A DNA stretch of 42,752 nt, taken from contig JAIPAJ010000009.1 of NCBI GenBank assembly GCA_021740125.1, positions 1 through 42,752 of the forward strand, written 5' to 3'. Below the pieces are notes generated by a model. It saw only the letters and a program-made list of their open reading frames with translations, did not search any database and was not told where the DNA came from. This document shows, piece after piece, positions 42,324 through 42,752 of the stretch (position 1 is its first letter; each line of letters begins with the position of its first letter). The DNA comes from Leadbetterella sp. Lineage in GTDB: Bacteria > Bacteroidota > Bacteroidia > Cytophagales > Spirosomataceae. Both the position numbers and the translations under genes were made by a program.

Positions 42324-42475
42324 ACTGGCGGGCACGCCTAGTGATCTATCGAAACGTCGAACCGCTACTCTCCCAGAACTCGGCGCCCCCGTTTGATCCA
42401 AGTACCATCGCCGATGCGGTAGGAGTCGCTTACGACTGGTGCGGCATACCGACTTAACAGCTCCGTTCAATTACA
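42324..42475 (-). ncRNA. 5S-rRNA-derived unit B
   Basis: Minus strand retains GAACGGAGCTGTTAAG (5S: GAACAGAGAAGTTAAG), GATGGTACTTGGATCAAAC and GGGAGAGTAG in 5S order. Extra sequence sits between helix III and loop E, where it forms a new hairpin AGTCG-TAAG-CGACT, and between helix V and GGAGAGTAG. The 3' arm ends in GCGTGCCCGCC. The 5' ~40 nt of 5S are missing. It shares an 80-base identical block with unit C. Confidence 0.75.
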
Positions 42476-42479
42476 TATA

Positions 42480-42513
42480 TAAAAAAAACTTCATTGCTTA
42501 CACAATGAGGTTT
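42480..42513 (-). terminator. Terminator between unit C and unit B
   Basis: AAACCTCATTG / CAATGAAGTTT, 11-bp stem with one C-A mismatch, six-base loop, followed on the minus strand by an eight-base T tract. Confidence 0.8.
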
Positions 42514-42527
42514 AATTATAATAAAAA

Positions 42528-42662
42528 ACTGGCGGGCACGCCTAGTGATCTATCGAAACGTCGAACCGCTACTCTCCTGTATCTAGCCGCCCGCGATTGA
42601 TCCAAGTACCATCGGCGGTGCGGGTGGTGCGGCATACCGACTTTACAGCTCTTTTCATTTAC
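42528..42662 (-). ncRNA. 5S-rRNA-derived unit C (nearest the true 5S)
   Basis: Minus strand retains CGCCGATGGTACTTGGATCAA, very close to the expected 5S loop E/helix V, and GGAGAGTAG, with an altered stretch between them. The helix III part reads GAAAAGAGCTGTAAAG. The segment between is shorter than in unit B. The 3' arm is identical to that of unit B. Start of the unit relative to transcription is unknown; no promoter seen, so read-through from the rRNA operon is likely. Confidence 0.75.
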
Positions 42663-42669
42663 CTCTAAA

Positions 42670-42703
42670 ACAAAAAAACCTCACTGTTTACACAATGAGG
42701 TTT
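42670..42703 (-). terminator. Terminator of the 5S rRNA gene
   Basis: AAACCTCATTG / CAGTGAGGTTT, 11-bp stem including one G-T wobble, six-base loop, followed on the minus strand by seven T residues, G and TTTT. It lies about 17 bases past the 5S 3' end. Confidence 0.88.
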
Positions 42704-42720
42704 AATTATAATAAAAAACT

Positions 42721-42752
42721 GGTATCTACCTACTCTCCCGGGTTTGATCCAA
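42721..42752 (-). rRNA. rrf: 5S rRNA, 3' end (partial)
   Basis: On the minus strand the sequence TTGGATCAAACCCGGGAGAGTAGGTAGATACC, with the hallmark 'GGGAGAGTAGG' near the 3' end, is the terminal quarter of a Bacteroidota-type 5S rRNA. The rest of the gene, and presumably 23S and 16S, lies to the right outside the window. The 3' end is set approximately at 42721 from the break in similarity before the T-rich spacer. Confidence 0.85.

Noticed and set aside
42121-42720. CRISPR array or IS-derived repeats at the right edge
   Set aside because: Units are about 200 bp with 5S rRNA similarity and terminators; repeats are far longer than CRISPR repeats, with no short uniform spacers, no cas genes and no transposase.

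Overview
The window looks like a chromosomal segment of a Bacteroidota bacterium, most likely order Cytophagales. DNA is AT-rich. The gene families are typical of that phylum: DUF5916, DUF5686 with a carboxypeptidase-like domain, DUF1573, a fused alpha/beta E1 dehydrogenase and an LVIVD lipoprotein. Several genes carry the phylum's promoter signature (TTTG or TTG at -33, TAnnTTTG at -7), and Shine-Dalgarno sequences are rarely visible. No phage, transposase, CRISPR array or tRNA was seen. Most of the window is ordinary core or housekeeping content in short operons.

Left third (1-12.8 kb): the end of a DUF5916 protein and a secreted M28 peptidase; a GH13 glucosidase; a four-gene minus-strand operon of small membrane proteins plus a rhodanese lipoprotein; a plus-strand operon META lipoprotein - serpin - LVIVD lipoprotein - outer-membrane barrel, genes overlapping or nearly touching; then deoC, ispE, a stand-alone rpsJ with its own promoter and terminator, upp and an MFS transporter.

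Middle (12.8-30.2 kb, mostly minus strand): a membrane fatty-acid-hydroxylase-like enzyme, GNAT and SDR; a secreted ThuA-Gfo/Idh fusion; an operon M20 dipeptidase - murQ - BatA-like VWA protein; the fused branched-chain 2-oxoacid dehydrogenase E1; DUF1573; an ATP-grasp ligase coupled to a GreA-like protein through a TTG start; an operon HAD - CAT-like acetyltransferase - Nudix - polytopic membrane protein; and a Tat-exported TIM-barrel isomerase.

Right third (30.3-42.75 kb): a LacI-type regulator and a putative metallopeptidase lipoprotein, a prolyl oligopeptidase, aspartate kinase, an SdiA-regulated-type propeller, a DUF5686 outer-membrane protein and a PIF1-like helicase with a C-terminal helix-turn-helix.

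The most unusual structure is at the right edge. The last 32 bases are the 3' end of a minus-strand 5S rRNA gene. Downstream of it (leftward) are three tandem units of about 190-204 bp. Each keeps recognisable 5S core segments but has a different 3' arm, new internal hairpins and a copy of the 5S terminator. They look like a family of 5S-derived RNAs or decaying 5S pseudogenes co-transcribed with the rRNA operon. The units nearest the true 5S are best preserved and the farthest has lost its terminator stem. This array is the main candidate for something undescribed.
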